From contig CANRZW010000017.1 in the NCBI GenBank assembly GCA_947644545.1, forward strand, positions 1 through 64,000: a stretch of 64,000 nucleotides of DNA, given 5' to 3'. Source of the stretch: an uncultured Lachnospiraceae bacterium (GTDB taxonomy: Bacteria > Bacillota > Clostridia > Lachnospirales > Lachnospiraceae). Shown here in pieces: positions 17,395 through 27,916 of this stretch; position 1 is the first letter of the stretch, and each line of letters starts with the position of its first letter. A program made the translations under genes and the position numbers. A model generated the notes under the pieces. The model did not search any database. It was not told the DNA's origin and worked only from the letters and a program-made list of their open reading frames with translations.

Positions 17395-19314
17395 AGGCCT
17401 ACGCGAAACGCGGTCGTATCTCTTATCTGATTTCAATCCACGCTCCCACGAGGGGAGCGACGCTATGTTTGATCAGATTGGTGGAGTAGGTTGTATTTCA
17501 ATCCACGCTCCCACGAGGGGAGCGACGTTACCATTGCGGCGGTCATAAGTCCGTTTGCGATTTCAATCCACGCTCCCACGAGGGGAGCGACGCTTGCACT
17601 GGACGCGCCCGGTTTCTTGCTAAAATTTCAATCCACGCTCCCACGAGGGGAGCGACGTTTGAGGGTTTTTCTTGTGATGATGATGTACTAATTTCAATCC
17701 ACGCTCCCACGAGGGGAGCGACCATGTTGCCGGATAACTTTGTAAACGTGCCGGAATACATTTCAATCCACGCTCCCACGAGGGGAGCGACACCATGTTA
17801 GGAGGATATGACACATGAAAAACATTATTTCAATCCACGCTCCCACGAGGGGAGCGACGAATAGCAACAGGTGCAAACAAAACGACTTACACATTTCAAT
17901 CCACGCTCCCACGAGGGGAGCGACGAGGGTGCGCCGCCTTTGCTGTCCGAAGTTTAAAATTTCAATCCACGCTCCCACGAGGGGAGCGACGCTTCATCAA
18001 TGACAGAATTGGGTTCCGATCTGATTTCAATCCACGCTCCCACGAGGGGAGCGACGCCGCAGGCTGGACACTCTCACGCTGAATAAGCTATTTCAATCCA
18101 CGCTCCCACGAGGGGAGCGACAATCTAAGGCATATTAAGATTCTGGCGGATGATGATTTCAATCCACGCTCCCACGAGGGGAGCGACGGTGTCAAGCAGA
18201 TGATGGATGTTCAAAATGGGATTTCAATCCACGCTCCCACGAGGGGAGCGACTATTACTGATGATGCGTTTGTATCTTCTAATTCCATTTCAATCCACGC
18301 TCCCACGAGGGGAGCGACGTAAACGTGCCGGAATACGAACAAATGACATTAATATTTCAATCCACGCTCCCACGAGGGGAGCGACTTCTGACTGCGGCGG
18401 CATCCCTGTGGGCGTGGTGATTTCAATCCACGCTCCCACGAGGGGAGCGACTACTGACAAGGGTTTGTCTACAATCGAAGAGGTTATTTCAATCCACGCT
18501 CCCACGAGGGGAGCGACTCGTATTCCCTCAAAACCTTTCGTATGGCATTGATATTTCAATCCACGCTCCCACGAGGGGAGCGACTCTTGACGGATATTTT
18601 TTATACTTTTTTGTTTCATATTTCAATCCACGCTCCCACGAGGGGAGCGACCCATCTCCACCATCTTCCTGCCCGTTAGTATACAATTTCAATCCACGCT
18701 CCCACGAGGGGAGCGACTTAAACAAACTGCGGACGCTTTTAAAGATGCAAAATTTCAATCCACGCTCCCACGAGGGGAGCGACTCACAATCTATGTGGCA
18801 ATGCTTCTTGATGATGATTTCAATCCACGCTCCCACGAGGGGAGCGACATGATGTCAAGCGGCAGAAATCCGTTTGACCTTGATTTCAATCCACGCTCCC
18901 ACGAGGGGAGCGACTGTTATGGACGCAGAATATAAAAAGAGTTTAGGTATTTCAATCCACGCTCCCACGAGGGGAGCGACTCTCAAACTCTCCCTCAATC
19001 CCCTCCAAGGTGTCATTATTTCAATCCACGCTCCCACGAGGGGAGCGACCCCCGCCGTAATCGGTGTTACATCTCTTTGATTGAATTTCAATCCACGCTC
19101 CCACGAGGGGAGCGACGATTTACAGCCTGTCCCTCTGTTATCATACCAGCGATTTCAATCCACGCTCCCACGAGGGGAGCGACCGTGTAAAACTTCTTTT
19201 CTTTTTGGTAGTATGAATTTCAATCCACGCTCCCACGAGGGGAGCGACGCAACCAAAGGCAGATGGATGGATTTTGTTGGAAATTTCAATCCACGCTCCC
19301 ACGAGGGGAGCGAC

Positions 19315-19479
19315 AGCAAATATTACTTATTTCTTTTATACCAGAGTTCCTTTCTTAAGCAATATTCACAAATTTCAATATTTTCTAACTATACAAATAT
19401 AGAATCTACTATATTAATACGACACTTTCCCGGTGCGAACCTCTCAGACATTTCATGTTAATATCGCTATCGCACCATC
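19315..19479 (-). promoter_or_regulatory. CRISPR leader and array promoter
   Basis: An AT-rich 165-nt region between cas2 and the first repeat. On the minus strand TTGCTT (19362-19357), 16 nt, TATAAA (19340-19335) gives a promoter about 20 nt before the first repeat. New spacers would be added here. Confidence 0.65.
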
Positions 19480-19770
19480 CTAGATCATCAGAGTTCCCTC
19501 GGCCTCGTACGAACTTTTACAACCAAAATGCTCAACCTTCGTCCGATAATTATTTCCAAGATAATAAAAACGCAGGCTGTCCTCTTTTTCATTGATTAGA
19601 GTTACAAGCCGGTCTTTTAACAGCAAAAGCTGTGAAGCATCCAGGATACATTCAAACACAGAATTTTGAACGCGCTGCCCATAATTAACGCATTCTTTTG
19701 CAACTTTTCTAAGGCGACTCTTTCCTGCTGCACTCTGCGTCGAGACATCATATGTGATCAATACTAACAT
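19480..19770 (-). CDS. cas2: Cas2, CRISPR adaptation endonuclease
   Basis: 96 residues with the Cas2 ferredoxin-fold start MLVLITYDVST carrying the conserved aspartate (D8), and VQNSVFECILD in the second strand. With Cas1 it forms the spacer integrase complex. It lies 8 nt after cas1 with AGGTG just before its ATG, and it is the last gene before the leader. Length and sequence are those of the I-C form. Confidence 0.95.
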   Translation of the reverse strand: MLVLITYDVSTQSAAGKSRLRKVAKECVNYGQRVQNSVFECILDASQLLLLKDRLVTLINEKEDSLRFYYLGNNYRTKVEHFGCKSSYEAEGTLMI

Positions 19771-19778
19771 TCATACAC

Positions 19779-20810
19779 CTACTTCCATAAAAATGGCGGA
19801 TACTCGTCAACATCACCACGTATTGTGCGGGCAAGCAACAGTGCCTGCACATAAGGCACCAGCCCCCACTCAATCTTTTCTTTCAGGTACGGGTGTGTTA
19901 TAGTCTCTCTTTTGTGCTTCTGCCACGCACCGAAAAACACTTTCCGTCCATCATCATTCAAGAGCACCGCCCCATCCTTCTGTTTCTCAAAATGAGCTGC
20001 CTGAATCGCTTTCGTATTTATCAAAGTCAAAACAAATCTGTCGGCTAAAACCGGTCGGAGTTCTTCCATCAGATCCAATGCCAGGGATGTCCGGCCGGGT
20101 CTGTCCCCATGCATAAAACCGGCATAGGGATCCAGCCCTACACTCGAAAGCGCATTTGCACAGTCACCTGCAAGAATTGTATACGCAAACGACAGCAGCG
20201 CATTTATATTATCGAGCGGCGGTCTGCGGTTTCTGGTTACAAATGCAAAATCATCCTTCTGGTTTAATATCATCTCATTAAATACTGAAAAATACTGCTC
20301 CGCGGCTTTCCCTTCTACTCCCCGGAGTTCATCCAGATGCAGTGTACTGTCTATCTTCGGCAGCGTATCATACAGGAAATCAGATATCTTTTTAAGCTTT
20401 TCAGCATCTACCCGATATGCATGATCACGCAAAGTGCGCTCTATGCTCCATCTGCTGTTAAAAACTTTTCCGACGATCATATTTTTAGCATATCTTACAC
20501 TTTTATCATCGTCATCCGATATACGATATTGTTCTTTTCTCAGCAGCACATTACCGTATTCTTTTCCGCTGACCCTTGCCCAAAATGCACCTCTGGGCGA
20601 AAAGAAGCTCATACCGATCTTCCGCTCTGCACAGGCGCCCATCAACGCCGGACTGCTGCCTTTGTATGTGAAACAGATAATGTTTTCCAGGGTATGAAGT
20701 GGAAACCTTCCGAGCATTTTCTCCCCATCCTGTATCACAACGTTTTCTCCGTCAAGCGTTAAATAGCAGTTCTCTGTCATAACATATAAGGTATTCAATA
20801 ATTTTCGCAC
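19779..20810 (-). CDS. cas1: Cas1, CRISPR spacer integrase
   Basis: 343 residues, type I-C form. The metal-binding residues are present: E166 in RGVEGKAAEQYF, H234 in GFMHGDRPGRTSLALD and E249 in DLMEE. It inserts new spacers at the leader end together with Cas2, with Cas4 processing the prespacer. The start is a GTG at 20810 with AGGAG 9 nt upstream. It is followed by cas2 and preceded by cas4. Confidence 0.96.
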   Translation of the reverse strand: MRKLLNTLYVMTENCYLTLDGENVVIQDGEKMLGRFPLHTLENIICFTYKGSSPALMGACAERKIGMSFFSPRGAFWARVSGKEYGNVLLRKEQYRISDDDDKSVRYAKNMIVGKVFNSRWSIERTLRDHAYRVDAEKLKKISDFLYDTLPKIDSTLHLDELRGVEGKAAEQYFSVFNEMILNQKDDFAFVTRNRRPPLDNINALLSFAYTILAGDCANALSSVGLDPYAGFMHGDRPGRTSLALDLMEELRPVLADRFVLTLINTKAIQAAHFEKQKDGAVLLNDDGRKVFFGAWQKHKRETITHPYLKEKIEWGLVPYVQALLLARTIRGDVDEYPPFLWK

Positions 20811-20854
20811 GTCAATACTCCTGCCATTTTCAAATACTGTGATCCCAAAATAAT

Positions 20855-21514
20855 TTAATCATCTGCCTTTATGCCTTTTTCAATATAATCCCGCACTTTT
20901 ACTGTCTTTTGCAGTTTTGGCAGGCATAGATTTTCCAGTGAACATGCCTTACACTTCTTTGTCGGCTTTACATTCGGTGTATATCCTCTTTGAAACAGCT
21001 CATGCATTTCCTTCGCCGCATTTCTCACTTCTTCCCGCAGGCTGTCCGTAAAGTCCACGTGGCTGCGCCGCCTGTTCTCTCCATAATACAGATACCCGTC
21101 CTGCACATATACCTGCAGCATTTCTTCGAGACACATCGCCTGTGCGCACAGTTGCAATTCATCCGCATTATTTTCTTTCGGCGTCCCACGCTTATACTCT
21201 ACAGGTACCGGTTTCCATTTTCCGTCATACCCAAATAAGCTGACACCGTTTTCATCCTGATGAAATTCTACAACGTCACACTGCCCGCTGAGTCCGAGAT
21301 TCCGCGAGGAAATACGCATCCCTCTTATGATCAGCAAGTCTCCTCTTTTTTCAAAAGAAGCGTCATCATGCGCCTTCTTATGCATCAGTTCGCCGGCAGT
21401 TGTTCTGTAATTTTCAGCCCATTGCTGCTCAATATGTATCATGGCCCACTGCCTTCTGCAAAACGCAAAGTGCTGAATGCCGGAAAGCATCAGATAATCT
21501 TCCTCACCATACAT
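20855..21514 (-). CDS. cas4: Cas4, RecB-like exonuclease
   Basis: 219 residues. The four iron-sulfur cysteines of Cas4 are visible: C19 in HFAFCRRQW and C188, C191, C197 in KKCKACSLENLC. The nuclease core is GQCDVVEF followed by VPVEYKRG. Cas4 trims prespacers and helps choose those next to the right PAM. It starts 2 nt after the cas7 stop and is followed by cas1, the normal I-C order. Confidence 0.95.
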   Translation of the reverse strand: MYGEEDYLMLSGIQHFAFCRRQWAMIHIEQQWAENYRTTAGELMHKKAHDDASFEKRGDLLIIRGMRISSRNLGLSGQCDVVEFHQDENGVSLFGYDGKWKPVPVEYKRGTPKENNADELQLCAQAMCLEEMLQVYVQDGYLYYGENRRRSHVDFTDSLREEVRNAAKEMHELFQRGYTPNVKPTKKCKACSLENLCLPKLQKTVKVRDYIEKGIKADD

Positions 21515-21516
21515 GC

Positions 21517-22362
21517 TTAAATCCCTTCTATCTCCTCCAATACCAGATCCGGTAAAGAAGCAACTTCAATATGATAGTCTTCAAACTCCTTCGGATCATC
21601 TGTCTTCACTGTAATGTCAATCAGTCTGTGAACTTTCGCAGATGAATATTGTCCCATAGGACAGTTATGCTTCCACCAATATACCTTGCATACTTCCATG
21701 CTTCCGTCAGGTCTTGCCGATGAACTGTCATTTACAAACAGTGTGCGCAGAGCTTCTTTGATCTTCTCCGCATCTTCATCGCTGAATCCTGTTTTCCCGG
21801 CAAGCTGATGATTGATGCTGCCCTTTATGACATACAGGGCCGAATATATTTTATGTTTCATGCCCATTGTGTCAGACGATTTCTTCTCTTTGGTCTCACT
21901 ATTGACACTTTTTGTGATCTGCATACTGTCAATCGAAACCGGCAGTACGCTGAAAGCCGAGTGAACCGAAACCGGTCCTCTCACACCTACGGATACATTG
22001 TCATCTTTAAAAGCAAACACCTGGCCAAAACTGCGAACATCGATCCACTTCTCACAGGCTGCTCTGGCATAGGCATCCTTATCTTTATCCTTCAATGCTT
22101 TCTGCATGTCGGTATTGCTTTTCGCCCGGTCTGCAAGACTCTTGCAGCCGTCATCGGCGCGTTCATCGCTCTGCACGAAAATAGCTTCCCCCATATCCTG
22201 AAGCCGGTTTCTGATCTTTCTCTTAATGCACACATCCGATATTTCTCCATACCCGTCATAAGTCTCTCTTGGTCTGTTGCCATTAAGCGGATCCCCGTTC
22301 GGATTTGCATTTTTAACCATTACCAGAACCTCGAAATCAATTTTGTTTGTAAATTCACTCAT
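21517..22362 (-). CDS. cas7: Cas7 (Csd2), Cascade backbone subunit
   Basis: 281 residues of the Csd2/Csh2 family, beginning MSEFTNKIDFEVLVMVKNANPNGDP, the conserved start with the NPNGDP loop. It continues with DVCIKRKIRNRLQD and SVGVRGPVSVHSAFSVLP. Multiple copies coat the crRNA in the I-C effector. The longer open frame starts at 22398; the ATG at 22362 is preferred because AAGGG lies 7 nt upstream and the family start matches. Confidence 0.95.
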   Translation of the reverse strand: MSEFTNKIDFEVLVMVKNANPNGDPLNGNRPRETYDGYGEISDVCIKRKIRNRLQDMGEAIFVQSDERADDGCKSLADRAKSNTDMQKALKDKDKDAYARAACEKWIDVRSFGQVFAFKDDNVSVGVRGPVSVHSAFSVLPVSIDSMQITKSVNSETKEKKSSDTMGMKHKIYSALYVIKGSINHQLAGKTGFSDEDAEKIKEALRTLFVNDSSSARPDGSMEVCKVYWWKHNCPMGQYSSAKVHRLIDITVKTDDPKEFEDYHIEVASLPDLVLEEIEGI

Positions 22363-22421
22363 AATAATACCCTTGCCTTTCTCCTTATTTTCTTCCATGT
22401 CTGCGTATGTATGACAGTATC

Positions 22422-22835
22422 TTACGGTTGATCTTCCGCACTGTTCTTTTTCTGAAACGACTTCTTCATATATTCCATCTGCTGGTAATATCCCGGTAAA
22501 TACAGTTCCGTTAATGCTGTATTGTCAAACTGACTCTCCGCAAACTGCGTCATGATCTCACCGGTCCATTCCTCGAATTTCTTCCGCTCATAATCATTTA
22601 ATTTTCTTTCGTAGGCGATCAGATTTTCTCTGATCGTCTTTGAGGTTCTGGCCGGTCTGCTGCTGTAGGCATTCCAATAGCGCTTCGCATTCGTTGTGCG
22701 TCCCTCTTTTACCTTACCGTTCTCGTCACGTTCATACATCGCCCGCTGTTCCATATAGTCATATACGGCCAGCAGTCTTCCGAACAAAACATTTCGATCC
22801 TTCCCATTGTCTTGCAGGAAATTATCCATTGTCAT
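22422..22835 (-). CDS. Cas11c small subunit, internal start within cas8c
   Basis: Inside cas8c and in frame with it, GAAAGGGG lies 4 nt before an ATG at 22835 and 10 nt before a second ATG at 22829. This gives a 135-137-residue product starting M(T)[20 protein letters not shown]. Type I-C systems are known to make a separate Cas11 small subunit from an internal start in the 3' part of cas8c, and length, place and ribosome site all fit. Sequence alone cannot show it is made. Confidence 0.6.
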   Translation of the reverse strand: MTMDNFLQDNGKDRNVLFGRLLAVYDYMEQRAMYERDENGKVKEGRTTNAKRYWNAYSSRPARTSKTIRENLIAYERKLNDYERKKFEEWTGEIMTQFAESQFDNTALTELYLPGYYQQMEYMKKSFQKKNSAEDQP

Positions 22836-24359
22836 GTTTCCCCTTTCATAGTTAAATCTTATCATTGCACATGTAACACACAGCACATCGTTATACCAGA
22901 TAAAGTCACTCATTGTCTGCGGCATGGAGGCCCGCCGTACCGCTGCTCTGATGATATCCTGCGGGATTTTGCCCTTTTTTCCGGTTATGCATGGCAGCAA
23001 CCGCATTATCGTTGCCCTGATCAGCTTTCCGTCTGCCTCCAGCCATTCCGTCCTCTGCACGCCATATGCCGCCAACGCCATATCTCTGGGTGATGGTGTG
23101 CACTCGCAGGTAATCCGTCTTCTGCTTTCTTCCGTATTGCCTGCCTTAATGCTGCGCCTCCAGTTACAATGCTGCTGCCAGTTTAAGATCGCATTTATAT
23201 ATTGATCCCCGCCCATCTCATCATAATACACCACTGAAAGCCTGCCGGTAGTAGCCGCATCCAGCGCTATGACTGCTATTTTATCTTCTGTTCTGATTTT
23301 TCCGGCATATCCGTTTACCGCATTGTTAAACTGTTGTGCAAAATATTTGCCCGTATCGTATTTGGCGATATCTGCGGTCTCGTATGTATCCAGAATATCA
23401 AAATCAAAGTCAAACTCGTCAATCCCATGCCAGGCATTGACCGAATCCTTCATCATGTCCGGCACCTGCTGATCCCTGTTTACCATCCAACAGACAATGG
23501 CCGACTCGTCACGTGTATATCCCTGTTTTTGCAGCAGCCACCTTAAAGCGTTATGCGCCTTCTGGGATGTGTCATATCCGACCGAAACTGCCTGTTCCTT
23601 CGTCGTAAACCTTCCGCGATAAGTAAAGCCGGATTCGTCATTCCCGGAGATCAGCTTCGCTTTGTCTGCGCTGTTGCGTATTTTGGATGGATGCTTGTCC
23701 GAGCAGGACGCTGTCTTTCCGGATGCATAGCACAGTTTCTTTCCACCCGCTCTCTGACGGTAATACTCACTGTACTTTTTGTACAACTCCTGGTTTTTCC
23801 AAACCTCCTGCGGCATAGCTACCCCGAACACTATGAACCGCACATTTGCCCCGGTCTGCCCCAGTCCCTGTATCTTAACCTGATCTGTAATGATACCGTT
23901 ATCATTCGGCTCCAGCGTTTTGCTCATGATCAGATCCTGTATCAGCACTCTCCTGCCAAGGTACTTATATACCGCCTCTATCATAGGATGGGAATACTCC
24001 GATTCTGTCCAGTCCCGCAGCAGTTCCATATAAGCCTCATAATATTTTTCCTTGTTATCACCCGTATACGACGTATAATCCCCTGCTATATAGCAGAGTT
24101 TATCGCATAGCGGATGAGGCGCAATTCCGCTGCTCCTTGCCGCCGAATCCTCCGTGACCGGAATGACCGTGACCGCATCCCTGCCTTTATCCAGCTTCCT
24201 CGCCCTTTGAAAATTTCCGTTCAGATCGATGGTCACCTCAATCTGTGCATTAAAAGTCGAATGGGAGATCGGAAGCAATACGGCCTGATCATTCCTGTCA
24301 ACACCTGCCAGCTCAGCATAGACATCATATGTATCAGCTAAAGTCTTGAGCCATGCCAA
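22422..24359 (-). CDS. cas8c: Cas8c (Csd1), Cascade large subunit
   Basis: 645 residues of the Csd1/Cas8c family, which recognises the PAM and holds target DNA. Family-like parts are [19 protein letters not shown] near the start, [32 protein letters not shown] in the middle and WQQHCNWRR later. The start is a TTG at 24359 with a perfect AAGGAGG 7 nt upstream, giving [14 protein letters not shown]. The frame stays open upstream to 24455 but inside cas5. It overlaps the end of cas5 by 26 nt, and its 3' part probably also encodes Cas11c. Confidence 0.94.
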   Translation of the reverse strand: MAWLKTLADTYDVYAELAGVDRNDQAVLLPISHSTFNAQIEVTIDLNGNFQRARKLDKGRDAVTVIPVTEDSAARSSGIAPHPLCDKLCYIAGDYTSYTGDNKEKYYEAYMELLRDWTESEYSHPMIEAVYKYLGRRVLIQDLIMSKTLEPNDNGIITDQVKIQGLGQTGANVRFIVFGVAMPQEVWKNQELYKKYSEYYRQRAGGKKLCYASGKTASCSDKHPSKIRNSADKAKLISGNDESGFTYRGRFTTKEQAVSVGYDTSQKAHNALRWLLQKQGYTRDESAIVCWMVNRDQQVPDMMKDSVNAWHGIDEFDFDFDILDTYETADIAKYDTGKYFAQQFNNAVNGYAGKIRTEDKIAVIALDAATTGRLSVVYYDEMGGDQYINAILNWQQHCNWRRSIKAGNTEESRRRITCECTPSPRDMALAAYGVQRTEWLEADGKLIRATIMRLLPCITGKKGKIPQDIIRAAVRRASMPQTMSDFIWYNDVLCVTCAMIRFNYERGNMTMDNFLQDNGKDRNVLFGRLLAVYDYMEQRAMYERDENGKVKEGRTTNAKRYWNAYSSRPARTSKTIRENLIAYERKLNDYERKKFEEWTGEIMTQFAESQFDNTALTELYLPGYYQQMEYMKKSFQKKNSAEDQP

Positions 24360-25080
24360 ATAAATCACCTCCTTCAAATTCCTGCAGTCCCCTGAAATTT
24401 TTTCCCGGTTCAAATTCTTTCTGCCTCGCATCCCGTAGAATATGTCTGATCTCACATTGCTCAGGCCGCAAAAAGTGTATGATACCGTCTTTCATCTGTG
24501 CATTCCAGAGGCGTACAGTCATCTTTCCCTTTTCTTCCTCTCTGTCAGCCTCATCAGGATACGTTATACCGTGAACCATAATGCCAAAGGACAGATCTGT
24601 CCCGTCATACGCTCCTTTTCCTTCACCGAAGGCGCAGGGCTCCACATATCCCTGACACTCTCTTGCCCCCAGGAAAATATCCCTTCTTCCGCCCCTTGTA
24701 ACCATTCTGTTGGCAATATCATAATGTTTGTTTTCGTTGCGGTCATGGGACAGGTCCTTCCGGTTTTCATTCCATTCAAAATGCGCCCTTACCTGGTATG
24801 CCACCTCATGCAGATACGTATAATAGGACAGATCGTTACCACCACTGTACTTGATCGGCCTGATCCCCTTTGATTCTGTCCGAATCAAGTTCATGATGCG
24901 GCACTCGTCAATGATCCAGGTTATGGTAGGCTTCCAGTATATGGATTCCGTTATCCCTTTCAGCGCCTGGTACGTAGGTATCTGATAGCTGCATTTCTCT
25001 CCGCCTGTCTTAGACAGAGGATCCGTAAACAACGCATATCTACCGGACACACAATATTCAATAATATTTGGCTTTTCCAT
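24334..25080 (-). CDS. cas5: Cas5c (Cas5d), crRNA-processing subunit
   Basis: 248 residues. The start [39 protein letters not shown] carries the Cas5 RAMP strand and the I-C-specific KTGGEKCSY motif. Further along are the basic [22 protein letters not shown] region and a late ELxFGxM-like strand. In I-C systems Cas5 replaces Cas6 and cuts the repeat RNA. The start at 25080 has AGAGGA 9 nt upstream; an earlier frame start at 25119 lies within cas3. Confidence 0.94.
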   Translation of the reverse strand: MEKPNIIEYCVSGRYALFTDPLSKTGGEKCSYQIPTYQALKGITESIYWKPTITWIIDECRIMNLIRTESKGIRPIKYSGGNDLSYYTYLHEVAYQVRAHFEWNENRKDLSHDRNENKHYDIANRMVTRGGRRDIFLGARECQGYVEPCAFGEGKGAYDGTDLSFGIMVHGITYPDEADREEEKGKMTVRLWNAQMKDGIIHFLRPEQCEIRHILRDARQKEFEPGKNFRGLQEFEGGDLFGMAQDFS

Positions 25081-25097
25081 GCTGTAACCGTCCTCTC

Positions 25098-27539
25098 TTA
25101 AAATATCAGCGTTTCCCATTCCGGTGTAATTCCATACTCCATCTGATAAGCCCCGGGCGAGGCTACCATATACAGCTCCGGTATCCTGTCACTCACAGGC
25201 TGTATCAGTCCTTCAAACTGCTTCAAACTGTTTCCCCTGACATTCACCGTGTACCTCTGTGCCTGCCGTATATAAGCCTTTAATCCCGCCGGATCGACTG
25301 CGTTCTGAATGGCTTCTATGATCTTAGCCCCCTTCTTGTAAGGGACGATCACCCCGAATGAATCATCGTCTATCACCCGGTATTGCTGTCCTGCCGTCTT
25401 ATACGCCTGATTCATCAGATTCTTTTTTTCTTTGGGTCTAAATCCTCTCGACAGAAGCTGCAGAATACTCGTATCCAATTCCTGAACAGGGAAGTTCATT
25501 TTATCTGACGCATTGAAGTATACATTCTTATAAAAGACATCCATCCATTTCGGCATCAGCAGGCTGTCCTGTGTCGCACTGTCCTTGTATTGCCAGATCA
25601 CACTTTCCGTCGCTCTGATATTTTGCTGCAGCTCCGTCATATTTCCCGCGTTCTCACCTTCCAGATCAATGAGATGGATCATCCCGCTTTCCAGCTCGCC
25701 ATTTCTGTTGCAACGGCCTGCAGCCTGCGCTACACTATCCAGTCCGGCCATAGATCGGTATACATACTCAAACGAAATATCCACGCCCGCCTCGATCAGA
25801 TTAGTGCTGACCACAACGATCGTCTCCTGCTTTTTCTCAAGAATCTCCTTAATGTTCTTAATCTTATCGCTTCGATGTTCCGCACATAAATTTGTCGTAA
25901 GATACTCTGCCGGAATTCCCCGCGCTTTTAGTCTGTCATACAGGCTTCTCACTGCAGACTTTGTGTTCAATATCACAAGAATGGACCGGCAGTTCACTGT
26001 CCGCCCGGCAATCTCTTCTGCCAGACTCTCGATGGAATACCTGCTGTCCGCTTCCGGCGTAGTTATCTTTACCCGTTCAAACTTATAAAACCAATCCGCT
26101 GCATTTTCTATCATATACTTTGGCTTGCTGTAACAGATCGGACATTTCGCTTCCGCCAGCGTCGGCTGCGTAGCGGTACACAGGATAATATTCGTATTAC
26201 ATATGGCGTTTAAGAAATTGCACATATAATTAAAAGTATGTATGCACTTCACAGGCATTGACTGCACTTCATCAATGATCACGACCGCATTCACCAGACG
26301 GTGCATTCTCCTTATGGATTCCCCTTTGTCTGAAAAAAGGGTGTTCATAAACTGAACAAACGTGGTGCAAATAAACGGCTCTTCCCAATTAATATCAAAT
26401 CTGGAAGTTATGTTGCTCCTGTAGTCCTCACCTGTCCCTTCTTCCTTCCTGATCACGGAAGAATGATGCTCCAGTATCCAGTCATCTTCGCCAATCGCTT
26501 CCCGAAACACCTGTGCGTTCTGTTCCGTGATGCTGATAAAAGGTGAGACATATATAACGCGCTCGGTCTCCGGATGCAGCCTGCAGTATTCCAGTGCATA
26601 AGCAAGACTGCCAAGTGTTTTACCACCGCCTGTGGGAATCGGCAGACAGTAAATGCCGGCAGGATATTGTCCGAATCGTCTGCATTCTTCCTGCAGGGAA
26701 TTTCTTGCGTCATAGATTACTCTTTCTTGATCAGACAGCCTGGAAAGCTCTATTCTCTCATGCTTCTCCTGCATATATACTTCAAAGTTCCTGCCGGCCT
26801 GCCGGAAAATATCCTTCGCATTATATGCGGCCGGTTTTGACAGCACATCGACATTATTCATAAAGTCGGAAGTCGCTTCCCAATCAGAATCAATCAGTAT
26901 TGACAGGATCAGGCGTTGAAGACAGGCAAGCAGATAAAGCCTGCAATCCTCCATTGCTTCTTTCGCATTTATGTTATGGCCGGAAAGCAGTAACGGCTTT
27001 AATCTTCCAAACAACTCTTTTATTCTGTTCCAGCACAAATCAAATTCTTCCGCGGCCTCCCTGAATATCCTTTCTTCGTCATATTCACTCAAATAATCCT
27101 GTTTTGCATTGCGATATGCTTCATCATAATCGTCAATCTTATTTAATTTTGCAAAAAAGATGTCATTATGATCCGCGTCTACACAATCAAACATGCCATG
27201 GTGCGCCGCGATCGCATAGGAAATCATCTCGACCATAATCTTGGCACTGCCTTTCACATTGCCAAGGCTGTCATGATACCGCTCGTAAATATATTTCGCT
27301 CCCGTCGATGCATGACTGATCGTTCCTTTAAGCTTTCGCCTTACCTTTTCATCTGCAAGAATATACGTGCTGAAGCTGTTCTTCTCTTTACCCATATCAT
27401 GGTAAATGGCACACAGGGACATGACCCTGGCAAGTCCGCACCGCTTTCCTTTTTCTCCGCATAAAAATACGGTCTTCTTCGTATGTTCTGCCACGGATTC
27501 TTTTCTGTTAAGTCCGTCTTCTGAAATATGAGCAATCAT
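25098..27539 (-). CDS. cas3: Cas3, HD nuclease-helicase
   Basis: 813 residues. The N-terminal HD nuclease has H47-D48 in [13 protein letters not shown] and a later HHG. The SF2 helicase follows: Walker A IPTGGGKT near residue 302, DEVQ (a DEAD-box variant) near 419, and the late motif [11 protein letters not shown]. Cas3 is recruited to target-bound Cascade and degrades the DNA. It is the first gene of the cas operon. The ATG at 27539 has AGGAAG 8 nt upstream. No frameshift or lost key residue is seen, so interference should be functional. Confidence 0.95.
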   Translation of the reverse strand: MIAHISEDGLNRKESVAEHTKKTVFLCGEKGKRCGLARVMSLCAIYHDMGKEKNSFSTYILADEKVRRKLKGTISHASTGAKYIYERYHDSLGNVKGSAKIMVEMISYAIAAHHGMFDCVDADHNDIFFAKLNKIDDYDEAYRNAKQDYLSEYDEERIFREAAEEFDLCWNRIKELFGRLKPLLLSGHNINAKEAMEDCRLYLLACLQRLILSILIDSDWEATSDFMNNVDVLSKPAAYNAKDIFRQAGRNFEVYMQEKHERIELSRLSDQERVIYDARNSLQEECRRFGQYPAGIYCLPIPTGGGKTLGSLAYALEYCRLHPETERVIYVSPFISITEQNAQVFREAIGEDDWILEHHSSVIRKEEGTGEDYRSNITSRFDINWEEPFICTTFVQFMNTLFSDKGESIRRMHRLVNAVVIIDEVQSMPVKCIHTFNYMCNFLNAICNTNIILCTATQPTLAEAKCPICYSKPKYMIENAADWFYKFERVKITTPEADSRYSIESLAEEIAGRTVNCRSILVILNTKSAVRSLYDRLKARGIPAEYLTTNLCAEHRSDKIKNIKEILEKKQETIVVVSTNLIEAGVDISFEYVYRSMAGLDSVAQAAGRCNRNGELESGMIHLIDLEGENAGNMTELQQNIRATESVIWQYKDSATQDSLLMPKWMDVFYKNVYFNASDKMNFPVQELDTSILQLLSRGFRPKEKKNLMNQAYKTAGQQYRVIDDDSFGVIVPYKKGAKIIEAIQNAVDPAGLKAYIRQAQRYTVNVRGNSLKQFEGLIQPVSDRIPELYMVASPGAYQMEYGITPEWETLIF

Positions 27540-27916
27540 ATGGGGTTCTTCCTTTTTATGCACACATGTAGATATCACATAATATTTTATATATTTTTTT
27601 CATTGCTACGGTAATTCACTAAATCCTATAAATTCAGAATAATACTACACTGTTAGATTATCAAGAAGAATCTGAAAATCTGTTCCTAATAATTCTTATA
27701 TGCTGCAGGATCCTACCGTCAGCCGAAATCATTCCTATCCGGCATCCTGTAACAATCGCTCCTTCGTCCTCCCCGTTATAGCACCCTTCATCATGTCCCG
27801 ACATATAATATCAATATAACCATAAACCCACCTGCGAAATCAAATCCGGTTTTCGCAGGCGGCCAGTCGTGGGAGCGCTGTCGTCTTAGCCTTCCCGCAC
27901 GGATAAAGGAGCAGAA
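27540..27916. other. divergent promoter region of cas operon and hemerythrin gene
   Basis: No gene was found in these 377 nt. On the minus strand TTGATA (27664-27659), 17 nt, TATTCT (27641-27636) is a candidate cas promoter, with a leader of about 90 nt. On the plus strand a TATAAT occurs at 27804-27809 without a good -35. A hairpin in the hemerythrin leader pairs 27828-27839 with 27851-27862 (11 of 12). Confidence 0.4.

Larger units (their letters stand above)
16226..19314 (-). CRISPR. type I-C CRISPR array, 43 repeats plus one decayed repeat
   Basis: Repeats are 32 bp; read on the minus strand they start GTCGCTCCCC and end GCGTGGATTGAAAT, the classical I-C form with a GCTCCC/GGGAGC stem. 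I count 43 repeats from 16294 to 19314 with spacers of 33-37 nt, and a 35-nt decayed repeat at 16226-16260. The leader is at the 19315 side next to cas2, so the low-coordinate end is oldest. Repeats differ only in the hairpin loop in blocks: GCAAGG or GCGAGG before 17070, CACGAGG from 17101 on. The repeat at 16574 is also altered in its tail. Two spacers are duplicated at 17133-17394. Spacers 17723-17759 and 18319-18353 overlap in the same target. A 248-nt insert occupies 16326-16573. Confidence 0.98.

Noticed and set aside
19361..19385. Extra CRISPR repeat in the leader (AAATTTCAATATTTTC)
   Set aside because: Only the TTTCAAT part matches; the stem and the rest of the repeat are absent.
16556..19461. 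Many 60-126-codon frames on both strands with 'ISIHAPTRGAT'-like or 'VAPLVGAWIEI'-like repeats
   Set aside because: They are translations of the CRISPR repeats, not genes.
27804..27862. c-di-GMP or other riboswitch before the hemerythrin gene
   Set aside because: There is a TATAAT and one hairpin but none of the conserved riboswitch core sequences I know.
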